Source: Limonium bicolor
Taxonomy: Eukaryota > Streptophyta > Magnoliopsida > Caryophyllales > Plumbaginaceae
NCBI GenBank assembly: GCA_023374045.1
Contig: CM041782.1
Location: forward strand, 185,088,925-185,152,924
Reading direction: 5' to 3'
Length of the DNA stretch: 64,000 nucleotides
Below the pieces are notes generated by a model that had not been told where the DNA came from, ran no database searches, and worked only from the letters and a program-made list of their open reading frames with translations. A program made the position numbers and the translations under genes. Below, in pieces: positions 11,838-23,384 of the stretch (within the stretch, counting starts at the first letter, position 1; each line of letters begins with the position of its first letter).

Positions 11838-13479
11838 TGTAACACCCCATACAACATTAACACACTTAACAACAAATTGCAGCGAAGAACTAGCTTCATC
11901 ACATTACTTAACTCGTTGGTGTTACACGCCGTTAACCACCCACGTGGCTAACAAGGCTATTACATATACAATGTACCGGTCTGATGGACTAGATTCCCGA
12001 GCGACTACACATTGCTATCCCTTTCCATTAATAACAAAACGTACACATACCTTCCAATTGTACCGAGTATTCACAAACTAATGCCGATAACAATTTCGGT
12101 CTTACTACACCTACTGTACATATACAACTTAAATGATTACCCATGTACAAACGACTACCCCGTCCTACTCTCGAACGGCTTCCAGCTCCTTGTACCTGAA
12201 ATAGGAAAAAGAAGAGAAAGGGTGGCCCCCCAGGGGCTTAGCACCTTTGCTGGTATGGTAATCCCGCAGCCCGCATGCTCCCGGGCCACACACAACTAAT
12301 TGTCGTCTTAGCATGCGGTTGATTACATTTAAATCATGCATGTATTCCCATAACACAAAATACATTACAATCCACAACAGAGGTCATAACAAATATAGAC
12401 AACACATCTACACCTAATAAATCACTCCTTGTGTTCTTTGGCCCTATAGTGTTTCTCCTCCAACGGAGCTACTTCCTTAATAGACGACACTTACCCATTA
12501 GTCGGGTTATCCTTAAACGCCTCTTATCATAAACTGGGATTCATATCCATGATCCACATACTCCACATTTTACAACATAATACATCACACCGCTATAAAA
12601 TTTACGGCACAACAACAATACATAACACAACGGGTACGGTTCTCTTAAGGAACCGACCCCAAACATAGTTAATTCACCTGTGAGCCTAGAGAATGATATT
12701 ACCCTCATGTTAAGCTCGTTATACAACACTCATTACCGTCCTAATAGTCGGACGAGTAACTTAAGTTAAGATGGATCGGATTTAGCGACCCGAACACACC
12801 ACACAAACACATGTTCCCCCTAAACCGATCATAAGTCAGAATAGCTAAGCTTTGGAGTAAGCTAATGGGAGATCGTAACCCGTGAGGGAAACAACCATAA
12901 CAGGGAGGAGGATAAGGCTAAAAAGGATACCCACTCATAAACAACGCACGACCGGCCTAACCGGATTACTCACCCCCGTTAGTACATATTTACTTGTAGA
13001 TAAATAGTTAGAGCCCCACTGTGGGATCTATCACGTCCACACACCAAAAGGTATTTCAACTGGGTTAGACACACAAGGGAGGTCCATACATTCACACACA
13101 ATCATCACACACTTAACTCACGCATAGCCGTGGTTAGAACGTTCCCATGGTTTGGGTCGTTAAATCCGGATACCGTTCTCTTATGTGATCCTAGATTTGG
13201 TTAGCTAAGGTATAACACTTTCGAGGTTAAACGGTATCGGAATTAAACACGCCACATAAATGAATTACTATAAACTCATTACATGTTTTATCTTACAACG
13301 TGGCAAACATACAGAAAAACACATTGGCATACAAGCCGGTGTAATCCGGTAGGACACAGGTTGCAAGAAAACCATACCTGTCACTGGGGTTTCACTCTAA
13401 CGTGCCATCACATGTTTCTCGTAACATCTTTGAACAACTGGTAACATTACATTTACTTTTATTAACATCGGGGCAACAT
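11838..13479 (-). repeat. 5' LTR of Tekay-N copy 1, first segment
   Basis: The LTR starts TGTAACACCCC on + (the LTR end on the element strand) next to the PBS and is interrupted at 13479 by an Athila derivative. It resumes at 20296 and ends at 22982. The two segments total about 4.33 kb, matching the 4.32 kb 3' LTR of copy 2. No gene is visible. Confidence 0.88.
13377..13479. repeat. 103 bp direct duplication, left copy
   Basis: This starts cctgtcactggggtttcac and ends cggggcaacat. It is identical over all 103 bases to 20193-20295 on the other side of the Athila derivative. LTR retrotransposon insertions normally duplicate 4-6 bp, so this is exceptional. The first five bases (cctgt) could be the original TSD. 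Confidence 0.95.
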
Positions 13480-14607
13480 CCTCCAATTAACTGACAGATT
13501 AAATTAACCTAATTGAGAAAACTAACCTAAACTAATAAAACAGGAAATTGTCACTTTTTAAGGGAATTTTACTAGTCTAAGCAAATTTAAATAACCAAAG
13601 AAATTAAAAGAACAAATAAACCGAACAAAGCAAACTCAAACAAATAACGATTTGGAAATCTAATAATTAAAATGCGCTCCCCGAGTTGTTCTGCTCACCT
13701 AATTCTTCAGATTTTATTATTAACTCTTCCCCTAACTTTTTATAATTCACTCAGAAACTTTAAATAATTCGTCAACGGCTAAGTCTAACGAATCCTAACC
13801 AGTTGCTAGAACTAGCAGCAGACTAATGCTCTAATCCGGACACAACTAATCGCATAAAGAATAGTTTCTATTTGAGACCGATTAACCTATAGGCGGGATC
13901 ACGCTTCTAGTCATTAATCAGGTTCGACTTCCTACGTCTAGTTTACTATCTCAGCTCTCGCGTGTTGATTAGAAAACTACAAGAATTATCTTAATTATTG
14001 GCCAGATAATTAAAACACATTAAGAACAGGAATCGAACTAATTATAATAACAAAGTTGTACGGAAAAATTAATAAAACATAATCGTCAGGAATTAGGCTC
14101 ACTTCCTAACTCGGGAAACTAAAAATAAGCTACTCACTCATTATTTCAAAGACAAAAACAAACATTGAAACTAACATTAGATAACTTGTAACGTAAAACA
14201 AATGATAAAGAACAAGTTCCAAGTTTCAGGTTACTAATGTCGTCGGTTGTTTGTCGACTCTGCTTCGTTTCTTCCCTCGCGCCGCCAACTACTGCTGCCG
14301 CTCTCTTCGACTTCGGTCTGGTTCGATGATGATGGTTGGCTGCGGTAATGATGGTGTGGTGAAGGCTTGAATGTGATAGGCAGTGGAGATATCGGACGAT
14401 GATGAATGGAAGTGGTCGGCGATGCGCAGAGAGTGGAGGTGAGCGTGATGCGGTGTGATTTGGTGATGGATGTTGAACAGCGAGAAAGGTGAGGCGGTCA
14501 TCCCTGATCAACAGCAGAAGGATTGAAGAAATTAATGAAACAGTGGCGTGGGAGGCGAGAGCCTCATCCGAGGCGTGAATGTCCCTGTTGATAAACCCTA
14601 GGCTTTC

Positions 14608-14616
14608 TTATATAAT
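14608..14616 (-). promoter_or_regulatory. TATA box, Athila-N1 3' LTR
   Basis: On the minus strand the sequence reads attatataag followed by aaagcc. The same box is in the 5' LTR at 19688-19696, where it would drive element transcription. Confidence 0.6.
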
Positions 14617-14910
14617 AAGCTGCCATAATCTCCTCTTTAAAAAAGATAAATGTCATTTATCTGTTGACGTCAATATGTTGTCATCTCTTTTGATAAACAA
14701 TTCTTTTAATCCTTCCTTCCGTGTGCCCAAGTCGATGACGAGTTTAACCAACCATTAATCAAGAGATTAAAGGAAATGATTAAAATACTTCTTTTATTTC
14801 ACACGTAAGTGCTGTACAATGATCATTAATGATCATATCATGCGAATATATGCACCTCTCGTCATTAATGACATGATGTCATTGGCGTGCAGCAATGTTG
14901 ATATATTGAA

Positions 14911-14913
<3 letters not shown>

Positions 14914-14978
<65 letters not shown>

Positions 14979-14984
14979 ATATAT
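14914..14984. repeat. (TA)n microsatellite in LTR
   Basis: About 70 bp of nearly pure TA. The partner LTR has only about 34 bp (19996-20029), so the tract has changed length since insertion. It lies near the LTR start, upstream of the promoter. Confidence 0.95.
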
Positions 14985-15146
14985 CGGTATATTATAGTTT
15001 TCCTGCATTTAACACACAAAATGTATCAGTTCACATCAAAATATAAATCTAAGGAAAAACATATGATAAGTGAGAAATATGACATGAATTGTTATGAAAA
15101 TAGGAAGAATTAAAGCCCTAAAAATAGATGTATTTCGCACTTATCA

Positions 15147-16594
15147 AACTTCCTCACACTTAGCTTTTGCTTGTCCTCAAGCAAATATAGAATATGACTA
15201 CTCTTAAGGGTCGTAGTATTGAAACTCAGGATCAAACAACTGCCGATGGAAAACAAGCAAAATGACAATCAAAAGAAAAGTTCTGCTACTAGCTGTAGGT
15301 TTTCGCAAACAGTGAAAAAGTGTGAAGTTAAAAAGCATGGAGAAGTTAGATTATAGAAATTGAAACAGAATAGTTTGGGATCGTCCACCATTTGTTTCCT
15401 CTAACCTTTGGATGACAAGGGGTGTGAAGTAACACCTTATTCCGTGATACCTTTCAACACCACATACTCATGATCAGAATAAGTAAAAATGATTTACACA
15501 TTTAACTTTTCAAAGTTCCTTTTCCTTAACATTCTATTCTGCCATTTGCATATTTAATTCATCCCCTCAGACTTTTCTCTTCACCCATGTAGCGGCGTTG
15601 GGCCTTCTATCCCAGATCACAAGACCTTAGGTAGATGGGTGATGAAGCACCCCAAGGACTTAATAACCGAATGAAGAGGCCTGTTATGGTTCAGAAATAA
15701 ATTTCAATTCAGATCAGCGGAGTACCTTGCCTTATCCTTTCATACCAAACTTTCTTATCATTCCCAAAATCCCAAACTAAACTAATTCAGTTTCCATAAT
15801 CTGCTACTCCACCAAATTTCAGTGAAAATAGATTCAGTTTGGATTAAACTATACATACAAACAGCCAAAAGCAGAAAGATTCTTGAGGTGGTCATCAGGC
15901 TTGTTTTCAAAACCTCAACAAAAATTTTCACCTGGAGATTCAATATTTATTGGCACTTAAAAGAAGCAATTCTTTCAAAATAAGAGGACAACCAAAAACA
16001 TATGTGACATTAAGTGCAATTATCAATATTTAGAAAGTACCTCTACTTCCTCACACTTAAGAGGAGCAATGTCCTCATTGTTCACAAATTAAAACCAAGA
16101 AAAGGACTTTCTAAATATTGCAAACTCATCAAGGATTTCATTCAGGTCAATAATGACTTATATAAAAATAATCTTTAAGCATAAAAGTCATGAACATAAA
16201 CATTAAAAATAAGGAGAAACTGAAACTCCCCTGATATCATAGATTGAGGAAGGTTCCCTTCCTCACACTTAAGCTTGAACAAGGGGTAGCGTTCCTCACA
16301 CTTGCGTTCAAGCAAGTGTCCAGCCTTGGAGAACATCAAACACCATAAAAATAATTTCACCTGCACACACTCACAAAACTACCACAAAAACGCTAAAGAG
16401 CGTTGCATTAAAAACACAGACACCATTACCACTTCTAAATAAAAGAAAAACAAAATAAACCGAAGAAATAAATTAATGCAGTAAATAAAACTACCAAAAC
16501 AAAAATAAAAACATAAATAAAATAAAATTTAACCACTAGGTTGCCTCCCAGAAAGCTGCCCGTCTTTATAGTCTTTGGCTAGACTCCTGCTTCG
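15147..16594 (-). other. PPT and long non-coding 3' region of Athila-N1
   Basis: The PPT (15147-15162; aagtgtgaggaagtt on the minus strand) directly adjoins the LTR. It is followed inward by gcttgaggacaagcaaaa, a motif also found before the PPT of Athila-N2 (51260-51275) and in variant form in Athila-1 (42160-42175). Several copies of the cacactta (taagtgtg) motif are scattered at 16050, 16265 and 16300. Near 16530-16580 is the ggttgcctccc / gggaggcaacc sequence found after the ORF in both Athila derivatives. No ORF is evident. Confidence 0.75.
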
Positions 16595-17725
16595 TTATCC
16601 CGGATCAAAAATAAAAGTAGATAATAGCTTTGCCAGGAAAACGAAATAGGCAGTAGTTAAAATCAAACCACCTGGATCAAAACAAAGCGTTACTTCGGCA
16701 AATAAAATAGGAAAGTGAATACTCCACAAAACCTGATGTTTGAGGAGGTACTGCCGGTAGCATATTTCTAATTGGAGACCAGGTGATGATGGATTTTCTT
16801 CCTCAAATTCGAGGACATAAATGTCCTCCTCCTGTTGTTGAGGCTTCTGGATGCAAGGTGGGAGTTGTTGATGACTTGGTGGAGGTGGCTCTTCCTTCTT
16901 AAATTTGAGGATGCAGACATCTTCCTCGAGTGTTAAAGGCTCAATGGAAGATTCTTGTTGGCAGACAATTGTTGAGGGAGCTTCAACTTCTTCAATGTCT
17001 CTGGAATCAACCACATCAGGTACCTCCACTGGTTCACAGATAGGTGCAGACAGAATATTTTCAAATACTGGTTGCTCTATTTGAGTTGAGGTTGAAGGAG
17101 GAGGGGAATATAAATTCCCAAATAATCGCTCCAACTCTTCATCAGATAATTCACTCTTGGTATGTCGCTCCTCCTCTTCATCAGACTCCTCTTCAGCTTC
17201 AGAAATTATAGGCTTGGAATGGTCTTCACCCATCAAAGTCTTTGCTTGAGATTGGTCCCGTGGGTTCGAATGACTTTGATTTTGGAGGAAATTTGTCTGC
17301 TCCTGTGCTAGCTGCTCTGCTAGCTGGCTCATATGTCTCTCCAAATTCTGATTAATGGAGGCCTGATCAGCAAACTTAGCGTCAAACTTAGATTCAATTT
17401 CAGCAAATTTAGCATAAGTAGCTTTTCTTTGCTCCAGGATCTCTGCAAGCATGCTCTCTATCATGCTCGTATCCTCCTTAGGAGGCTCCTGATAAGCGTA
17501 GAACTGTTGTTCCTCCATCTGCATTCTAGTCTGCTCACCTTCCCACCAATAAGGCTGTCGAAAAGACGATTGTTCTGGCTGGTAATAATCTTGTCGCCTG
17601 AACTGGTTGTAACTTTGAGTACACGGCTGATTATACCTGTTCAAATTCTGCTCAATGTTCATTATTGTAATCGTCGTTTCCAACTGTGTCAACACTCTCC
17701 TCAACTCATTCATGTTATCCTCCAT
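16595..17725 (-). CDS. Gag-derived ORF of Athila-N1 with acidic repeats and FDPG tail
   Basis: An intact 376-codon frame starting MEDNMNELRRVL, the only ORF of the element. Residues about 1-100 are Gln/Tyr-rich; residues about 85-150 form a coiled-coil-like segment (MLAEILEQRKATYAKFAEIE) ending in NPRDQSQAKTL, which resembles the NPREHAKAITL region of the Athila gag at 44286-46343. Next come an acidic tract (EAEEESDEEEE) and two copies of a motif, EEDVCILKFKKEEPPPP and EEDIYVLEFEEENPSSPG, then a hydrophobic tail around YLLKHQVLWSIHFPILF and CFDPG. The last 25 residues repeat an FDPG ending. The C-terminal half is clearly related to the ORF at 49504-50088. No protease or polymerase follows. 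Role inferred: particle protein or RNA-binding partner of an autonomous Athila. The function of the tail is unknown. Confidence 0.8.
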   Translation of the reverse strand: MEDNMNELRRVLTQLETTITIMNIEQNLNRYNQPCTQSYNQFRRQDYYQPEQSSFRQPYWWEGEQTRMQMEEQQFYAYQEPPKEDTSMIESMLAEILEQRKATYAKFAEIESKFDAKFADQASINQNLERHMSQLAEQLAQEQTNFLQNQSHSNPRDQSQAKTLMGEDHSKPIISEAEEESDEEEERHTKSELSDEELERLFGNLYSPPPSTSTQIEQPVFENILSAPICEPVEVPDVVDSRDIEEVEAPSTIVCQQESSIEPLTLEEDVCILKFKKEEPPPPSHQQLPPCIQKPQQQEEDIYVLEFEEENPSSPGLQLEICYRQYLLKHQVLWSIHFPILFAEVTLCFDPGGLILTTAYFVFLAKLLSTFIFDPG

Positions 17726-18438
17726 CTTTGCCTATCAAAAACAAAAACAAAAATACAAAGTAAAATAGAACTAATAAAAAAAAAGAACACAAAAAAAACT
17801 AATAAAATAAAAATACTAGAAAACAAAAATTTCACAATCGAAAAGATAAACAAAAATAAAATCCTAATTAATAAAAAGAAAATCAGCTAATCAAATAATA
17901 TAGAAAACAAAATCAAAAACTAATTAAATAAAATTTGAAACAACTACTGAAACAAATTTCGGAAGCCTATGTATACTAAGGATATCGAAGTGTAAAAACT
18001 AACGGACGAACAGCAAATAAAAACTAATCCCTAAAGTCTACGCTCCCTAAACTACACAATTCAATTTGTCAACAAAGCTGTCGAAATAAAATAATAATAA
18101 GAAGAAAAACTAAAACAAAAAAAACGGAAAGAAAAGTAAGAAAACGAAATCAAAATCTAAACGGAATAGAAGAATACGCAATGCAATTGAAAAAAAAGTA
18201 ACACGAAAGTAAAAGAATCTAAATAAAAATCTGCAAACGTAAAATCTAATTCCTAATAATCAGTCAAAGAAAAAAAATCGAAAAGAGGCAAAGTTTGAAC
18301 TTATTAGCAACTTTGACGTAAAGAAAGAAAACGGAATAAAAGAAAAATAAAATAAAAATAATACTAGAATAAAATAAAAAGAAAAAAACTAAAATAAACT
18401 CAATCGAATAATAAAATGTCAATTAATCGTGCCAGAGG
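17726..18438 (-). other. AT-rich untranslated leader of Athila-N1
   Basis: About 700 bp between the PBS and the ORF, strongly A-rich on + (T-rich on the element strand), with only a spurious low-complexity frame on +. I see no feature beyond the leader itself. Confidence 0.7.
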
Positions 18439-18456
18439 TCCCCGGCAACGGCGCCA
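18439..18456 (-). other. Primer binding site of Athila type
   Basis: The minus strand reads TGGCGCCGTTGCCGGGGA, the characteristic Athila PBS (Asp tRNA), six bases inside the LTR end. The same 18-mer is at 49278-49295 on +. Confidence 0.93.
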
Positions 18457-18462
18457 AAAACT

Positions 18463-19995
18463 TGTTAGCAGAAATATGTGTTACTATACTTCTACCTAGG
18501 CAGTGTACCTATCGTTTTGCGGGTATAGTGATTAAGTGGGTTGTCGAACTCAGGGACCTCCTTCAATTAACTGACAGATTAAATTAACCTAATTGAGAAA
18601 ACTAACCTAAACTAATAAAACAGGAAATTGTCACTTTTTAAGGGAATTTTACTAGTCTAAGCAAATTTAAATAACCAAAGAAATTAAAAGAACAAATAAA
18701 CCGAACAAAGCAAACTCAAACAAATAACGATTTGGAAATCTAATAATTAAAATGCGCTCCCCGAGTTGTTCTGCTCACCTAATTCTTCAGATTTTATTAT
18801 TAACTCTTCCCCTAACTTTTTATAATTCACTCAGAAACTTTAAATAATTCGTCAACGGCTAAGTCTAACGAATCCTAACCAGTTGCTAGAACTAGCAGCA
18901 GACTAATGCTCTAATCCGGACACAACTAATCGCATAAAGAATAGTTTCTATTTGAGACCGATTAACCTATAGGCGGGATCACGCTTCTAGTCATTAATCA
19001 GGTTCGACTTCCTACGTCTAGTTTACTATCTCAGCTCTCGCGTGTTGATTAGAAAACTACAAGAATTATCTTAATTATTGGCCAGATAATTAAAACACAT
19101 TAAGAACAGGAATCGAACTAATTATAATAACAAAGTTGTACGGAAAAATTAATAAAACATAATCGTCAGGAATTAGGCTCACTTCCTAACTCGGGAAACT
19201 AAAAATAAGCTACTCACTCATTATTTCAAAGACAAAAACAAACATTGAAACTAACATTAGATAACTTGTAACGTAAAACAAATGATAAAGAACAAGTTCC
19301 AAGTTTCAGGTTACTAATGTCGTCGGTTGTTTGTCGACTCTGCTTCGTTTCTTCCCTCGCGCCGCCAACTACTGCTGCCGCTCTCTTCGACTTCGGTCTG
19401 GTTCGATGATGATGGTTGGCTGCGGTAATGATGGTGTGGTGAAGGCTTGAATGTGATAGGCAGTGGAGATATCGGACGATGATGAATGGAAGTGGTCGGC
19501 GATGCGCAGAGAGTGGAGGTGAGCGTGATGCGGTGTGATTTGGTGATGGATGTTGAACAGCGAGAAAGGTGAGGCGGTCATCCCTGATCAACAGCAGAAG
19601 GATTGAAGAAATTAATGAAACAGTGGCGTGGGAGGCGAGAGCCTCATCCGAGGCGTGAATGTCCCTGTTGATAAACCCTAGGCTTTCTTATATAATAAGC
19701 TGCCATAATCTCCTCTTTATCAAAAAGATAAATGTCATTTATCTGTTGACGTCAATATGTTGTCATCTCTTTTGATAAACAATTCTTTTAATCCTTCCTT
19801 CCGTGTGCCCAAGTCGATGACGAGTTTAACCAACCATTAATCAAGAGATTAAAGGAAATGATTAAAATACTTCTTTTATTTCACACGTAAGTGCTGTACA
19901 ATGATCATTAATGATCATATCATGCGAATATATGCACCTCTCGTCATTAATGACATGATGTCATTGGCGTGCAGCAATGTTGATATATTGAAATC

Positions 19996-20029
<34 letters not shown>

Positions 20030-20192
20030 TCGGTATATTATAGTTTTCCTGCATTTAACACACAAAATGTATCAGTTCACATCAAAATATAAATCTAAGG
20101 AAAAACATATGATAAGTGAGAAATATGACATGAATTGTTATGAAAATAGGAAGAATTAAAGCCCTAAAAATAGATGTATTTCGCACTTATCA
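18463..20192 (-). repeat. 5' LTR of Athila-N1, complete
   Basis: This spans tgttagcag to cacttatca, 1730 bp, with TG...CA ends. The TATA box is at 19688-19696 on the minus strand. Spurious frames at 19226-19591 and at the matching site in the other LTR (14146-14511) are identical because the LTRs are duplicates; I do not call them genes. Confidence 0.93.
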
Positions 20193-20295
20193 CCTGTCAC
20201 TGGGGTTTCACTCTAACGTGCCATCACATGTTTCTCGTAACATCTTTGAACAACTGGTAACATTACATTTACTTTTATTAACATCGGGGCAACAT
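20193..20295. repeat. 103 bp direct duplication, right copy
   Basis: Identical to 13377-13479. Here it runs on without a break into the rest of the Tekay-N LTR (gattgtttaaag), so this copy is the original target sequence on this side. Confidence 0.95.
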
Positions 20296-22982
20296 GATTG
20301 TTTAAAGTCTAATGCTCATAACTTATCCCCGTTAACTAGTTAAATAACTTCACATTTTAACTTCTTTTATTATTTTCATTTTGATACAACTTTTTCCCCA
20401 CTAAATTGTCATTATAACTCACTTAACATGTCCTTAACAATCTTATAACATCATTACTTAATAATCCCCATCATCCTATAACCTTAAACAATGTTTTTGG
20501 TCCGACCGACCTTACAAGTCCGGTCCCCAAGGTCGGTCCATTCCAGAAACTCTTCCCGGTAGTGTAAACTGAGCTCGACCGACCTTGTAGGTCCGGTCCC
20601 TAAGGTCGGTCGGCTCCAGACCTTTGTTTCTAAATTCCCATTTAACTCCAAACTTCACCTCATGTATCCTAGTATGTTCTAACCTCATTTGGGCACCTCA
20701 AACACACCTTAAGACTTCATTAAACTCCTTAAATCACCCATTAAAGATCTTCCTCAAGCATTACACAATTCTTATAAATACTAACACTTGTAGTGTTTTC
20801 CTTAGGTTTCTAAGTGGTGTTTTATACCTATGACAATCAATATCCCAAAATGTTTCCTTACCACCATTATCATTACTCCAAAGGCATTATTTTTCCTTTG
20901 ATCACCAAAACTTGCACAAAACTTAGCACTTCACACACATAACCTTGGTGTGTTTAAAACACCCATTGATTTCCAAGTCCTCCAAGACAATGCCCATGGC
21001 ATCTTAACACCCAAAACATCATGATTCACTTTCTTTCACCATCTTAACACTTAACAATTTCCTAGTACCCTCTAGGTCATAAAATCTCATTAGAACACAT
21101 AAACTCCTTTGTTTATCAACTAAATTTTGCCATAGGTTCTCTTGTATATTCTTACACCAAAACACATAGTTTTCACCATTAAACATCCAAGAACACTTAA
21201 ATCCATCAAGACATTCTCATACACAAAACTTCACCAAATTTACACTACATCACAATATAGTGCATAATCAAATTGCTTGGCACTTAGGCCCTTAAATAAC
21301 ATGGCTCTTAGGGCCTTAAATAACATAAACCATAAACACTGAATTTCCACATGTATATATTGCCTTTGACCTGCAAATACACCCAACAATACATATGCCC
21401 TTAATAAACTCCTTGAGAGCATTTTACTAGCTCATTTGCCATTGGCTCCTTAGGTATTTTATTAAGCAAATCAAGCTCATTTTTCCTAGGCATTTAAACT
21501 ACATTGAGATAGTTTGTTTACCTCTTTTCTTCAAGATTTTTACTTGAACACTCTTGTTCTTCCTTGTTTGGAAATCGGCAAGAGTACTTGGCTACTTGTC
21601 AATGTTCTAATCAATACACAAGTATAACCAATGAGCATTCAAGCTTCATGCTTAAACTCATTTACAAACCCTAGGTTATATACATTGTCTATACACTTTA
21701 GGATAGTTGTTTTACCTTGGAATAAAAAGAGAGCTTGAATGAGTGACAAGAGAGGACTCCTCCTTGTCCTTTGAAGATTGAAGCTATGAAAGATCAAAAG
21801 AACACACCATCAAAGGGTGATTCTCGGTTACACACAAAAACAAGAGGAAACATCGATTTTCTTTGGTTTTCCTTACCTTGAAACAAAGGAGAATGACAAG
21901 GCATGAAAATATGAGCTCAAGCTCCTTCAATGGTGAATCTCCATGGCACCGAAATGGAGCTTTTGAAGATTTGAAAAGACAAGGTTGTAGAGCTTGGCCT
22001 AACTAGAAGAATGGTAGTCTTGAAAATGAATTTGGATCAAGGAGCTAGGAGATATAAGCTATGAAAGTTGAGAAATGGTGAAGTTTCTGTAGCATAACCG
22101 ATGGAGAAGGAAGAAGAAGATAGATGACCGTGGGAAATGAAGAAGGAAGGAAGAGAATGAGAAGAAACTTGCTTTTAGAGATATTTGTAAGTTAAAGCAA
22201 ATAGTAACTAGCTTTATCACCTTCTTTCTTTCTTATTAAGCTAACAAGGGGGATGACTCATCCCTTGTCAAAAACCGGCCCCCATTATTCATCTAGGGGT
22301 GTTTTAGTCTTTGTTGACCATTTAACTTACTTATATAGACATATGTTATAAACTAGCTTATTTTAGTTACTATTCACAAACTAAAGCACATATTTGTGAA
22401 ATTTTTGATTTCCCATTGATTTAGACTGCCTAATGTGATACTAAGTAGTACACATGTTAATTAAAGAGTAATGATGGACATTTAGCCATTCAAAACTCAT
22501 TTACAAGACAATTGTTCAAAAATGTGCTTTAAGACTCCTTAAAGCACATTTTGTATTTTAACTTGTTTTCAAGCTTGGTTTTCTTTAGTAATTGATTTTA
22601 TATGTTCATTAACATATAATTAAGGTATAGATATGACCTTTAGGTCTTATACAAACTTATCCCAAGCTTAGAGCATATTTTTGCCCATATTGACTTTAAG
22701 GTATTTATTTGAGTTTTATTTGGTTTAATTGTCTACCAAGGTTTCCTAAGGACTTAATTAGCCTTATTAAATCATAATTGAATATTATTTAGTCTTGGTA
22801 GGTTCTTTGGGTCCTAACCAAGTTCACTCCAAGCTTAGAGCATGTTTTGCTCAAGCTGTGTCTTAGTGCTTTATTGTGTTTTACCATGGTTTAAATTGTT
22901 CACTGATGTTTCTAAGGCACTTTTAGCCTTTAAATACCATAGCTTAATGTTTAAACAACATATCAAGGTTTGGGGTATTTCA
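20296..22982 (-). repeat. 5' LTR of Tekay-N copy 1, second segment
   Basis: This completes the LTR begun at 11838 and ends ggtttggggtatttca, the same terminus as at 56181 in copy 2 (TGAAATACCCC on the element strand). It contains a two-unit inverted-repeat array at 20499-20622. Otherwise it is AT-rich with no gene. Confidence 0.88.
20499..20622. repeat. ACCGACCTT/AAGGTCGGT inverted-repeat pair in Tekay-N copy 1 LTR
   Basis: Two tandem units, each with ccgaccgacctt, a central gtccggtcc and aaggtcggtc, able to form strong hairpins. The LTR of copy 2 has no such block but has a different array (53409-53640). Confidence 0.85.
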
Positions 22983-22987
22983 ATATA

Positions 22988-23384
22988 TATATATATATGC
23001 TGGGATGGAAAAAAACAAAAAAAGGGGGGGGGGGGGGGGGGGGAGGGCGGGTCGGTTCGGCGGTCTTAGCTTAGAACCGCCGAAATTGATACAAAATAGG
23101 CCTATCTCGGCGGTTCTTAGCTCATAACCGCCAAGATAGACTCATGGTGCCTTCTGGAATTGACCGATGCTGAGATTGACCATGAGTCTATCTAGGCGGT
23201 TGTGAGCTAAGAACCGCCGAGATAGACGTGTCAGAATTTGATTTTGGCGCCCACCTATTTCAGCGGTTTTATTTACAACCGCCGAGATAGGTATACCTAT
23301 TTCGGCGGTGCTCATTTCGGCGGTTTACAACCGCCGAAATAGGCTCCTTAGAACCGCCGAAATAGGCCTTTTTTTCTACTAGTG
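22988..23384. mobile_element. CACTA transposon end or small non-autonomous CACTA
   Basis: The right end reads tttttctactagtg, the reverse complement of CACTAGTAGAAAAA, a classic CACTA terminus, at 23371-23384. Inward from it are many copies of cggcggtt and aaccgccg in both orientations, the subterminal repeats expected for this superfamily. The left end next to the Tekay-N LTR (gctgggatggaaaaaaac) resembles a TIR only weakly and is interrupted by a 20-base poly-G, so it may be eroded or truncated. No transposase is present. The expected 3 bp TSD cannot be verified. Confidence 0.7.
23024..23043 (+). repeat. Homopolymer of about 20 G
   Basis: An uninterrupted run of 20 G follows an A-rich stretch at the left boundary of the CACTA piece. 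Such a run is rare in AT-rich plant DNA. It could form a G-quadruplex, or be a sequencing or assembly artefact. Confidence 0.9.

Larger units (their letters stand above)
13480..15146 (-). repeat. 3' LTR of Athila-N1, outer end missing
   Basis: This matches 18564-20192 almost base for base and ends at cacttatca (TGATAAGTG on the element strand). The first roughly 95-100 bases seen in the partner LTR (18463-18560) are absent. The junction reads gggcaacat then cctcc, with cctcc also present in the intact LTR at 18557-18561, a possible microhomology join. Confidence 0.92.
13480..20192 (-). mobile_element. Non-autonomous Athila-type element (Athila-N1)
   Basis: A 6.7 kb minus-strand LTR element inserted in the 5' LTR of Tekay-N copy 1. 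In element order it has a 5' LTR (18463-20192), an Asp-tRNA-type PBS (18439-18456), an AT-rich leader, one gag-derived ORF (16595-17725), a long non-coding 3' region, a PPT and a 3' LTR that lacks about 95-100 bp at its outer end (13480-15146). No protease, RT, RNase H or integrase is present. The two LTRs are almost identical by eye; the main difference is the length of a TA repeat, so the insertion is young. It is flanked by a perfect 103 bp duplication. Confidence 0.9.

Noticed and set aside
14146..14511. 121-codon minus frame, repeated identically at 19226-19591, rich in His/Ser/Pro
   Set aside because: It lies wholly inside the two LTRs of Athila-N1, upstream and across the promoter region; identity follows from LTR duplication, and no domain is visible.
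17333..17890. 185-codon + frame
   Set aside because: Antisense to the Athila-N1 gag-derived ORF, and its end is Lys/Asn low complexity from the A-rich leader.
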